From the NCBI RefSeq assembly GCF_001039355.2, contig NW_019773521.1:62952-92280 (forward strand): DNA of 29,329 nucleotides. Direction: 5' to 3'. The notes beneath the pieces are model-generated. The model was not told the DNA's origin. It did no database searches and worked only from the letters and a program-made list of their open reading frames with translations. Shown here piece after piece: positions 8,561 to 18,130 of this stretch; the stretch's first letter is position 1; each line of letters starts with the position of its first letter. A program made the translations under genes and the position numbers. This DNA comes from Lingula anatina. Lineage: Eukaryota > Brachiopoda > Lingulata > Lingulida > Lingulidae.

Positions 8561-10959
8561 CTATACCTATAAAAACTCTTCACATAAAAAACATATATTA
8601 CCGACACGTTTCATTAACAGGCCAAAGATAAATCCACTGCTATCAATTATATTTTATAAAATAAATATATTAACTGAAAATGAAATCAATTATTTGGTAA
8701 TCTGCATAGGAAGAAAGTGCTAAAAGCGATCAAATTGATTGCCTCATATGTCTTTACAAACAGGGTGCTGGATGGTTCTAAATTACGTTAAAAGTGTGTT
8801 CATTACATTTTCTTCTGTGATATTAATCAGAATTCAAACATCATCACAGTGTCAAATCATTTACGTGACTTCTAATTTATATACTTATATGTGGATATTT
8901 CACCAGTGTTAGTTCCAACAACAAGTTCTCCATTACTGTTGACATCAACTGACGCAGGAGATCCAATAACGTCATTCCTTGTCAAAATGTTACGTAGAAA
9001 ATGTCCGTCTGAACCAAGGACAACCACCCTGTGATTACCACTGTCAGCTATGAATATGTGTCCAATCTTATCTACGCACATTCTTCGTGGATTACTCAGT
9101 TGTCCGTCTCCGTTTCCACTCTGACCTCGTGCTCCGTATTGGAACATGACGTCACCCTGGGGTGTCACTGCATACACACAGTGGGCACTGCAGTCGCTGA
9201 TTATGATTGCATTGATGCCGTGGTGGCATGCACAGTGCAGTGAACCTTTACTGCACATTGGGATAGGAATTCTGTTTACAAGTTGAAAAGAATTCATGTC
9301 GTACGCACAGATGCACTGTGCACCACTATCACACACATAAACCTTTTTCCCTAAAATGCCCATAGTGACACCACTAGGGTCAGACATATCACCCTGACCA
9401 AAACATCGGATAACCTGACCTGATGTTGAATACAGTCTACAGCATTTATCTCTGCATGTGACCACGAATCTATCGTTACTGGTCGTAGTGATACACCTCG
9501 CCTTTCTCTTCACACCGATCATGATTTCACCATTACGTTGACCCGAACGAGAGAATACGGAAACTTTATTGTCTGCCCATTTCTTACCAATGTGTAAAAC
9601 TAAAATACATCCATCATTTGTGCACTGGATATCCCACATGGAATTTTGAACATTGAAATAAGTATTCCGCACTGGCGTACCAATCCATGTGACTTTCTTA
9701 AATTCCATCAGCTCGGAATAGTACGCTCTCTCTCTTGTTTCAAACTTCCAAAATATGCATCCAATGGACCCCTGTAAGTTTTGGCCGTAATGGACCCCGT
9801 TTTGAGGTACAATTGGGGTTCAGTGATTTTAGGAAACTGTAGCACAAGGTCCATTGTTGTTTTCCCTGGTGTAAATGTTATGTCGGTGATATTGGTATCA
9901 AAGACTGGTTCTAATGTCTGTAACTCCTGAATTCTAGTTTGGAGTTTTTTAGAGTGGGTCATGACCTCGATGTTCGAACCGGTGTCTGTGAGCTGCTGAG
10001 CGAAATCACGAATGCTCTGAATTGATGTTTTGTTCATTTCTTGAATGTTATTTTCAGCTTGTAAAATCTTTATCTGCGTAGAGGTGAGTGCTTTAACTTT
10101 TGCTGATACTTTATTGCTTTTGTCATCGATAATATTTTTCATTTCGGTGTAATTTGAATGTTTTTCTTTTCGATACCTTTCTAAACACTGTTTGACATTT
10201 GTTAAATAAGTCTGTCTGTTGACGTACGTCTTTCTCTAATTGTTGATAATAAGTGTTGATTTCCATGTCAATAGTTTTACTGTTTTCATTTATCTCCTTC
10301 GTCATAGCTAATCTCTGAGAATCTACCAAACGAAGAACCTTTGTCTGATATTTTGTCAGGCTCTCTTCCGTTCGTTCAATGGTCCTTAACGCCTTTTCAA
10401 AGCGAGACAGTTTCTCAGTAGGGAGATATTTTAGCTTTTCCTGTATCAGATTCCGTTGAACCTTTACAAGAGCTTCTATTTTTTTGAAATCATGCTTGCT
10501 ATGAGTCTCCAAAACACAATCTCTACATGCCACGGTGTCATCCTCTTCACAATAGAATGTCAACAACTCCCTGTCATGTTTGTCGCAGTATTGAGCTTTA
10601 TCTAATACGTGACGTAACTGATCTCGTATGTCAGCTGGGTTAACTGAGAAGTCGACTTGTGACAGAGGTACAAACAAATGGCCCTTACAAAACGGGATTT
10701 TGTCGTGAACGTCACGACATGTAGCACACAGTTGGTTGGTTTCTGGACATCATTGGCACAGCAAAATGGCCTCTTTATGGTTACAATATTCACACAGTTC
10801 CCCGGGTGCTCTTTGGTCTTTCATGAAATCTGTAACTTTGCATAAGAAGAAGTTTTTTACGAGAGTTTCTAACCCACCTGGTGGTACGGGGGCCTCGTGG
10901 CGACACACGGGACAGGAGAACTTGTTCTGGACACCATTCCTGGCTGCATGGTCAGCAAT

Positions 10960-11692
10960 GTGTGACGGGGGCTTTTACGTGTGATAAAAGCCCGTCACTG
11001 TAAAGTTACGAACAACTCTCTTTTTCCTCTAAAAGGAATTTTATTCTGCGTACACGGACTACATCAAGTTGAAGATGTGACCACAATGTCTCTCCCTCAG
11101 TTACTCCTTCCTATGCTACTACTTTCCCGACTCGCAGAACATTTACCGAACACACGCCGAACACACCGAACACCCCGAATGCGGCAAAATGCTGCATTTT
11201 TATAACAAAATTAGGGCGACAGGTGGTTCACATCTCACGTCAAGGATGGACATTTTTGATTCAACATTTACTTAATTATTAGAAATACAGATTCTAGACC
11301 TTCGATTTAAATAGTGTGATTTGCCCGGTTCTTTGATTCTTAATATTTAATTTTGACCGAACCGGAACTGGTCATTTTCCTGAACTAGCGAAGTGCTTAT
11401 TAAATACTAATACATGACACCAAGAGATAATCAATTAAATCTTTCTATATATATCTGCTGTTGCTCTGTCCTCTGCTTGCAATTTAATTGACGCGTTTGC
11501 CGACCACTAGAGGTCATTAATTACGGCACTCATTCGCTGGCCTGAGATCGGAAGGTTATTATGTTTGGTCAGTGCTTGAACGTCTAATGAGACTTATGTT
11601 GTTTTTGCAATCTTATTGTAACTAATGAATTTTAAATGTTTTTAAAATCTAAATTAAATTCTTACTAAAATTTGTAACACTACCGTGTTATA
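10960..11692. mobile_element. 733-bp insertion in TRIM copy B, unclassified element
   Basis: Copies A and C read straight through the site (GTCAGCAAT then RCATTC), while here 733 foreign bases intervene. AAT occurs on both sides (10957-10959 and 11693-11695), a possible 3-bp target duplication. The left end is a long hairpin (10962-10998) and the right end has a small one (TAACAC-tacc-GTGTTA, 11675-11690). The two ends are not inverted copies of each other. No transposase frame is seen, so a non-autonomous element is likely. No GT-AG borders exist on the minus strand, so it is not a normal intron. Confidence 0.75.
10962..10998. other. Stem-loop at the left end of the insertion
   Basis: GTGACGGGGGCTTTTA pairs with TAAAAGCCCGTCAC with a 2-base bulge and a 7-base loop. 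It starts two bases inside the insertion border. Confidence 0.8.
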
Positions 11693-11818
11693 AATGCATT
11701 CCAGACAGAACGTGTGGTAACAGGGGAGCACTCTCGGGTCTTAATATTCCTCCAGACATACATGACATGTTAAAAAGTTCTCACTAAAGACATTGTAGAA
11801 TTCTTTCTTGGCCATCGT

Positions 11819-12218
11819 GTGACTTTACCTCACAGGTTTGGCAAAGAGCTGTGTAGACGTCGACCCTCCCGTGTTATTGATTTCAAAGCTACGAGTACCT
11901 TGCACTGATTTCGCCTTTAGTATGTAAATGTAATATTGACGGAGATATTTAAATAATAAGTGAACTACAGAACGGAGAATGTGATTGTAATTCGGGTGTT
12001 TTTCTTTTATTCCACGAACCAAAAATCAAACCAAGTCTTTACGTATACATGTCGTATGGGATGCATGTACTCGTAGTGCTTTTTAATGTAGAGCGCCACT
12101 TAAAAACAAAGTAAACCAGTTATTGTACAGGTACCTGGTAAAGAAACGGTCAAAGAAGTGTAACAATAAAAATAATGTCACTTTTGTGTTGAAGGCGAGG
12201 ACGATGTAAGGTCATGGT
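11819..12218 (-). repeat. TRIM 5' flank, copy B
   Basis: This is the proximal 5' flank. It matches 25116-25260 (TGTGACTTTACC, TAGACG-CGACC, GGGTTATTGAT and CAGTATGTAAAT-like blocks) and then 25680-25880 (TGTACTCGTAGTGC, AGGTACCTG). Compared with copy C it lacks about 400 bases (25270-25666). Confidence 0.75.
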
Positions 12219-12286
12219 TAAGCTATGCTATTCAGAGCATTTTGTGTGGTGTATGCCCCCTCCCGTCTCTCTCTCCCGTCTCTCTC

Positions 12287-12328
<42 letters not shown>

Positions 12329-12455
12329 CGTGTCTATGTGTGAGATTGTGTGTGCCCAACCCCCCTTCCTTATTACACAGTATAGCGGTGACTTTTTACT
12401 AATAAGCTATGCTTTTCAGAGCATTTTGTGTGGTGTATGCCCCCTCCCGTCTATC

Positions 12456-12503
<48 letters not shown>

Positions 12504-12636
12504 CGTGCCTTTGTGTGAGATTGTGTGTGCGATCGTGTGTGTGTGTTTCTGTATACGTGTGTGTTCGTGTGTGAGATTGTGTGTGTGCCCAACCCCCCTT
12601 CCTTATTACACAGTATAGCGGTGACTTTTTACTAAT
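12219..12636. repeat. Tandem duplication containing CT/GT microsatellites
   Basis: Two head-to-tail copies (12219-12402 and 12403-12636). Each begins TAAGCTATGC, runs through CATTTTGTGTGGTGTATGCC, a long CT tract and a GT-rich stretch, and ends with CAGTATAGCGGTGACTTTTT. The copies differ mainly in microsatellite length, which implies a recent event. The protein-like frames here are low-complexity artefacts. Confidence 0.9.
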
Positions 12637-12726
12637 TAAACAAACATCTGTATCACCAGCTATCAATGCAGTACTTTCCACAAGTAATGATATAGATGTA
12701 GCTGCGTGTGCTGTCTTCCCTTATAC

Positions 12727-12943
12727 CCCCTTTACACTGGACGGCGTCCTTTCTGCGTCCTTTCAGCGACCATGATATTTGGCATCAATGTGGTCTAAAT
12801 AAGGAGACACGAGCATTGATTCTGTATCAGAATGAATGCTCAATGATCGGCCAGTTGTCGGCATGCAAAGTATTATAATTTTTTAACTCTCAAATGGGGC
12901 CGTACTGCTGGACGCAGAAAGAACGCCGTCCAGTGTAAAGGGG
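12727..12943. mobile_element. 217-bp MITE with 34-bp terminal inverted repeats
   Basis: The left end 12727-12760 and right end 12910-12943 are inverted copies with one mismatch, beginning CCCCTTTACACTGGACGGCG. The flanks share CCCTTA (12718-12723 and 12944-12949), a possible decayed target duplication of 8-9 bp as made by hAT elements. It has no coding capacity. The corresponding part of the copy C flank lacks it. The superfamily assignment is tentative. Confidence 0.8.
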
Positions 12944-14127
12944 CCCTTACGAAAAGGCCGTTCTGTTAGACTTTATGGGACTTTACAGGAACTCTTTAGA
13001 GCCTCGTACTTGCTTCCGATACATATGAACCCTAGAAACCCATGGGATATATGCCCTAAAGTGAATGTCCATGATTTTTTTGTGTAAACGAGGAAAAGAA
13101 AAAAAAAAGCAGAAAAAAAGAAAAGAAATCAACCATATTTCTTCACTCATCTTGCCTGTAAAATGGGAGTAACTCTAGGGGTACTGTGCTGTGGTTATCA
13201 TCACTGTACAGAGAAGAGGAAATGACAAAAAGAAAAAAAATCAACATTTTTTCTTCACATAATCACTCAGCTGGTCTCCTGTGTAGAGTCATATGCAGTT
13301 GCCATATTGTTAACAAGGTCACCTTTTTATCCTTTGTACCTGAATATTGTCACACATAGTCAACTGATGTTGCCGTGGAATCAATAACTATAGGACGCCA
13401 GCAAAGTCCATGTTGTTCTCTGTTGGAATATCAATAGACCTTATAAAGATTTATGCCGTATTGAAAATATTAAAGCGGATGTAAAAACTAGTTTACAAAA
13501 TTGAGTAATAAAATGCTTAATGTTGTTGCATTGATTCTGAATTCTATTTTCTTTTCAAATTCCTTCGAGAGTTATATTAAAAACATTTCTTTGTCAGAAT
13601 TTTTTAATCAGGGAGAGAGAGGGAGAAAGACAGATCTTCCTAAGTTGTCGTTTACTAGTTTCGTAGAAACGTTAAACCTCGTCTTAAAAAAGGGAGGATA
13701 TTCTAAGCAGCTATAACGTCTGAAAACCATTTTACTTGAAATCTTATCAGAGGAACGTAGAAAAGGCTGTTTTAACTTTCTTAGTAATTGGGAGGTCCGA
13801 AACCATTGGAATCCCCCTGGCGTTCTGTTACAGTTTTTAATAAATTTATTTATGGTAAACATTAAAAAAAAGTTTACCTCTCATAATTCATATAAATATA
13901 TTTTGTACCAATGGCCTCTTTGACCTCTCTTTTGCTCGAGGATTTTTCTCCGAGAACAGTCTGTTCTGGAAATGTGTGTTCGGGTGTATTTTTGCGTATT
14001 TGTGCACGTGTGAGTGTGTGTGTGTGTGAGAGAGAGAGTGTGTGTGTATGTTGTTTAGTTACCGCCTGCTGGTAATTCGTGGGTAGAAGGAATTGCTTTT
14101 TTGTGCTCGAGGGAAATATATAAAGAA
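12944..14127. other. TRIM B distal 5' flank and intergenic DNA
   Basis: The part at about 13276-13460 matches 25976-26165 (GCAGTTGCCATAT, TAACAAGGTCA, CAGCAAAGTCCA, AATAGACCT), the distal 5' flank of copy C. A-rich and AAAG-rich tracts lie near 13095-13125 and 13225-13240, and a GT/GA microsatellite at about 14007-14048. The overlapping frames at 13501-13716 and 13608-13862 show nothing recognisable. Confidence 0.6.
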
Positions 14128-14178
14128 ACACGTTAAAATATTATCACTGAAGGCATTGCAGAGCTTTTTCAAAGCCAT
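14128..14178 (-). pseudogene. 17-codon relic of a TRIM N-terminus
   Basis: On the minus strand the sequence reads MALKKLCNAFSDNILTC, clearly akin to the start of copy A (KKLCNVFSENFLTC) up to the first RING cysteine; similarity stops there. It is closer to the A-type start than to the B/C type (KEFYNVF, KELYSVF). It implies a fourth TRIM copy, nearly all of it lost or replaced. Confidence 0.75.
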
Positions 14179-14422
14179 TGCTGCTATATCACTATCTAGG
14201 AGCCAACCGTTCCTGTGTTATGCTGTTTAAAATGATTTGCATTCATACATTGCTTTAGTTTGTTAGAACCTAGTATTTTATAGAGAGCGTAATAAATATA
14301 ATTAAAGATCCACCCAATAGAGAACAAGACTTGTCTGATCATTAGTAACAGACAAGGCGTGATATAAAGTGTTCAGGAGGTTGAAAAAAGGAAACGTTGA
14401 CAAAACAATACACAAGGCCATT

Positions 14423-15148
14423 GATTTGTCCTGAGAAATGGAGAAATCAATCGATTTTTAATGTTAACCGCTGTAATATTTGGATTAACAGGGTGTATGA
14501 TTACTTCTGTTGTCACAAACATATTAAACTTATATATGTTAACTTTTTTGAGTGATAACCACACATAAAACCACTGTAAGTGGACAAACGTAGTGCCAGT
14601 ACAACTAGCAGGGCAACTGCATTTGAAAAAAAAAATCACATATTAAGTAAGAATTGATTTGAAAAAAAATCAATAATGCCAGCTGTAATTTTGTCAATGC
14701 AATTCATTGACGAGGCAATCTATACTCCATCGTGCACGACGTACATGTATGCGCATGTGTAATAGGAATGTACGATGAGATCAATTATATCCTTAGTTAT
14801 TACCTACGCTGTTTGCTTAATGCCCAGCGAAGCAAGATTAATACTCTCTTTTAAAAAGCTCATGTATGTGCACGAGATATTAGCAACTGAAGAAAGTTTG
14901 GAAAACTGCTACTCGGGGGGTACAGCAAAATTACGCACTGAGAACTGGGAACACCAATTAAAAAATGTGGGAATCGATACGATAAATAGTCCGATGCATA
15001 TCGTTTTTGTAACCATTTATATATTGAAGAGAAAAAAGGGCATTATAAAACTGCAGGATATCCTACTCGATATTGTTTAGTGTAAAGATAGCGTTGTTAC
15101 CGACACCGTCTGTTATAATTGTTCAGTAAGTTAAAATACATCACCATC
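14423..15148. repeat. Tandem array unit 1 (726 bp, without MITE)
   Basis: First of four head-to-tail units, phased here on GATTTGTCCTGAG. It holds shared blocks TTAACNGCTGNAATNTTTGG, CACTGTAANTGGACAAACGT, CGAGGCAATCTATACT, ACGTACATGTATGCGCATGT, AGATATTAGCAACTGAAG and GTTGTTACCGACACCGTCTG. The 50 bases before it (14373-14422) resemble the end of a preceding unit. A 101-codon plus-strand frame (14775-15080) spans the right half but is not kept in the other units, so coding is unlikely. Confidence 0.9.
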
Positions 15149-16398
15149 GATTTGTCCTGAGACGTGGAGAAATGGGTCGATTTTTAATGTTAACTGCTGC
15201 AATTTTTGGATTAACGGGGTGTATGATTACTTTTGTTGTCACAAATGTATTAAAGGGATAATTACCGTTCGTACAATATCTATATTTCACAATAAGTACA
15301 TTGTAAATAACTCATAGAAATTCAATAAATTCTATTTTGCCCCCATAACAGCGGTTAATTCAGTTATTTTGGAATTTGTGCTTGCCATCACATCACGTGA
15401 CCTCCATAGATGGCTACACTTTGTAATAATCTCTAAACAAACTTTTTAGAAAAAGAATAGGGGATAATATCTATATTTCACAATAAGTACATTGTAAATA
15501 ACTCATAGAAATTCAATAAATTCTATTTTGCCCCCATAACGGCGGTTAATTCAGTTATTTTGGAATTTGTGCTTGCCATCACATCACATGACCTCCATAG
15601 ATGGCTACACTTTGTACTAATCTCTAAACAAACTTTTTAGAAAAAAAATAGGGGATAATTTTGAAAGTGGGAATTGATTCATTTAAAACTGGTTAGTATG
15701 ATGAAATTGTCCTTTACCCCAGGGAAATTCATTTTTGGACAAAATTAACAGTTGCTATCCCTTTAAATTTACAAATGTTATTTTTTGAGTGAAACCAACA
15801 TTTAACCACTGTAACTGGACAAACGTAGTACCAGTACAACTAGCATTGACACAGAATTTGAAAAATAATCACATATTAAGCAAGATGTTTGATTTGAAAA
15901 AATCAATAATACCAGGTGTAATTTTGTCAATTCATGGACGAGGCAATCTATACTGCATCGTGTACGACGTACATGTATGCGCATGTGTAATAGGTGTGTA
16001 CGAAAGGATCAATTATATCCTCAGTTATTACCCACGCTGTTTATTAAATTCCCAGCGAAGCAAAATAATACTGTTTTTTTAAAGCTCATGTATGTGCACG
16101 AGATATTAGCAACTGAAGAGAGTTTGGAAAAACTGTTTCTCCCGGGGTACAGCAAAATTACGCACTGAAAACTGGGAACACCAATTAAAAAGTGTGGGAA
16201 TCGATACGATAAATAGTCCGATGCATATCGTTTTTGTTACCATTTATATATTGAAGAGAAAAAGGGCATCATAAAACTGATGGACATCCTACTCGATATT
16301 ACTTAGTGTAAAGATAGCGTTGTTACCGACACCGTCTGTTATAATTGTTCAGTAAGTTAAAATCGGTCACAGTAGACAAAATAATACACATGACCATC
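15149..16398. repeat. Tandem array unit 2, carrying a TTAA MITE
   Basis: It has the same blocks as unit 1 with a MITE inserted at 15254-15762; without it the unit is about 737 bp. A 97-codon plus-strand frame (15789-16082) recurs almost unchanged in unit 3, but only because the DNA is nearly identical there. Unit 1 does not keep that frame. Confidence 0.9.
15254..15762. mobile_element. TTAA-flanked MITE, copy 1 (509 bp, internal duplication)
   Basis: TTAA occurs on both sides (15250-15253 and 15763-15766). The ends are AGGGATA and TATCCCT, perfect inverted repeats of 7 bases with weaker extension. Unit 1 gives the empty site, with a single TTAA. TTAA target duplication is typical of piggyBac-type transposition. 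The element contains a 191-bp direct duplication (15275-15465 and 15466-15656). It has no coding capacity. Confidence 0.88.
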
Positions 16399-17451
16399 GA
16401 TTTGTCCTGAGACATGGAGAAATGGGTCCATTTTTTAAAGTTAACTGCTGCAATTTTTGGATTAACAAGGTGTATGATTACTTTTGTTGTCACAAATATA
16501 TTAATAGGATAATTACCGTTCGTATGATATCTGTATTTCACAATAAGTACATTGTAAATAACTCATAGAAATTCAATAAATTCTATTTTGCCGCCATAAC
16601 GGCAGTTAACACAATTATTTTGGAATTTGTGCTTGCCATCACATCACGTGACCTCCATAGATGGCTACACTTTGTAATAATCTCTAAACAAACATTTTTA
16701 GAAAAAAAATAGGGGATAGTTTTGAAAGTGGGAATTGATTCATTTAAAACTGGTTAGTATGGGGAAATTGTCTTTTACCACAGGAAAATTCATTTTTGGA
16801 CAAAATTAACAGTTGCTATCCCTTTAAATTTACAAATGTTATTTTTTTAAGTGAAACCAACATTTAACCACTGTAACTGGACAAACGTAGTACCAGTACA
16901 ACTAGCATTGACACAGAATTTGAAAAATAATCACATATTAAGCAAGATGTTTGATTTGAAAAAATCAATAATACCAGGTGTAATTTTGTCAATTCATGGA
17001 CGAGGCAATCTATACTGCATCGTGTACGACGTACATGTATGCGCATGTGTAATAGGTGTGTACGAAAGGATCAATTATATCCTCAGTTATTACCCACGCT
17101 GTTTGTTAAATTCCCAGTGAAGCAAGATAAATACCGTTGTTTAAAAAGCTCATGTAAGTGCAGGAGATATTAGCAACTGAAGAAAGATGAGAAAAACCTG
17201 CTTCTCGGGGGGTACAGCAAAATTACGCACGGAAAACTGGGGACACCAATTAAACAGTGCGGGAATCGTCCGACGCACATCGTTTTTTTCAACCTCTATA
17301 TATTGAAGACAAAAAAGGGCATCGTAAAACAGCTGGATATCCTTCTCGATAGTGTATAGTGTAAAGTTAGCGTTGTTACCGACACCGTCTGTTATAATTG
17401 TTCAGAAAGTTAAAATCAGTCACAGTAGACAAAATAATACACATGATCTTC
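16399..17451. repeat. Tandem array unit 3, carrying a TTAA MITE
   Basis: Nearly identical to unit 2 over long stretches; the segment from about 15789 recurs from 16851, offset 1062. The MITE sits at exactly the same position, so insertion preceded the duplication that made units 2 and 3. Without the MITE the unit is about 730 bp. Confidence 0.9.
16505..16823. mobile_element. TTAA-flanked MITE, copy 2 (319 bp)
   Basis: TTAA lies at 16501-16504 and 16824-16827. The left end is mutated (TAGGATA for AGGGATA) and the right end reads TATCCCT. It lacks the 191-bp internal duplication of copy 1. Confidence 0.88.
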
Positions 17452-18130
17452 GATTTGTCCTGAGAACATGGAGATATCGATGGATTTCCAATGTTAAGTA
17501 CTATATAAATATTTGGATTACCAAGGGTGTATATTGATTAAATTTAATCAGTCTCATTTACGTTACTTATCACAGGGCAATTACGTACTTTTTTTCACAA
17601 ATAATCAAGTATATAAGTGATTAAATAAATATATGAAAATACACTTACTACACTATAACCACGTTCCATAGTAGTACATTTGGGAAATACATTTGTAAAG
17701 ATGCTAAGGTTTTCTCTTATAAATAGTCAATAATGAAAGGTGTATTTTATTTGTCAATTTCATGGGCGAAGCGACAAAGGAGTCTACACTGTGGTAAGCG
17801 TCATACAATAACGTGTGTGTGTGTGAGGGGGGTGAACACTTATAGTTATCAAAAGCACTTTACTGCATGCCACGTATGCTTGTAGCGAGGGAAAGCAAAA
17901 TCATGTTGATTTTTATAATGGAATGTATGTGTACGAAACTCGTTTAATTGAAAGAAATGCAGAAAACATCGCTACCCCGGGGTACGGCAAAATTGCGCAC
18001 TGTGGGCACTAATCAATAAATATTCTGGCACATGTCGTTTTCCAATCGACTCTTCTATTCTAAAGAATCGGATTCTAAAGAATCGGAAAAACAACATCAT
18101 AAAACTTAACCTGGAACTATTTTACTACCT
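17452..18130. repeat. Tandem array unit 4, degenerate
   Basis: It begins GATTTGTCCTGAG like the others and keeps the block order (GTCAATTTCATGGGCGAAGCGAC, GGGTACGGCAAAATTGCGCAC, GACTCTTCTAT) but with many changes. It has no MITE at the shared site. Near its end a 15-bp block ending AAAGAATCGG is tandemly doubled (18058-18087). Confidence 0.7.

Larger units (their letters stand above)
8872..11818 (-). pseudogene. TRIM-NHL copy B, multiply broken pseudogene
   Basis: Read against copies A and C, this is a complete but dead TRIM-NHL copy. The start lies at 11816-11818 (MAKKEFYNVFSENFLTC). In the RING, a Lys codon after EEY is TAA (minus strand, near 11742). A 733-bp insertion (10960-11692) then splits the RING between its Cys-containing halves. 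A TGA codon falls in B-box 1 near 10745, where CKVCP is expected. The frame runs through B-box 2 (CDKHD...HSKHDF) to about 10210, where a 2-base deletion shifts it in the coiled coil. A 2-base gain in a GA run near 9730 restores it, and the last 278 codons (8872-9708) are open through the NHL repeats. Several separate lesions make sequencing error an unlikely explanation. Truncated products cannot be excluded. Confidence 0.9.

Noticed and set aside
10960-11692. Insertion in TRIM copy B as an intron
   Set aside because: On the minus strand it has neither GT-AG nor U12-type ATATCC borders, paralogues lack it, and the host frame has other lesions.
10960-11692. Insertion in TRIM copy B as a Helitron
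   Set aside because: There is a hairpin near one end but no TC start and no CTRR end.
12214-12681. Several overlapping frames rich in Ser-Leu or Arg-Glu
   Set aside because: They are translations of CT microsatellites in a tandem duplication.
14775-15080. 101-codon frame with a hydrophobic start resembling a signal peptide
   Set aside because: It is interrupted in the other array units, with no sign of coding constraint.
15789-16082. 97-codon frame repeated at 16851-17120 as a conserved small gene
   Set aside because: Both lie in nearly identical recent duplicates. Units 1 and 4 do not keep the frame and the protein shows no recognisable feature.
14423-18130. Tandem units as a CRISPR array or rDNA spacer
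   Set aside because: Repeats are far too long, vary throughout and are not spaced by unique spacers. No rRNA sequence is present.
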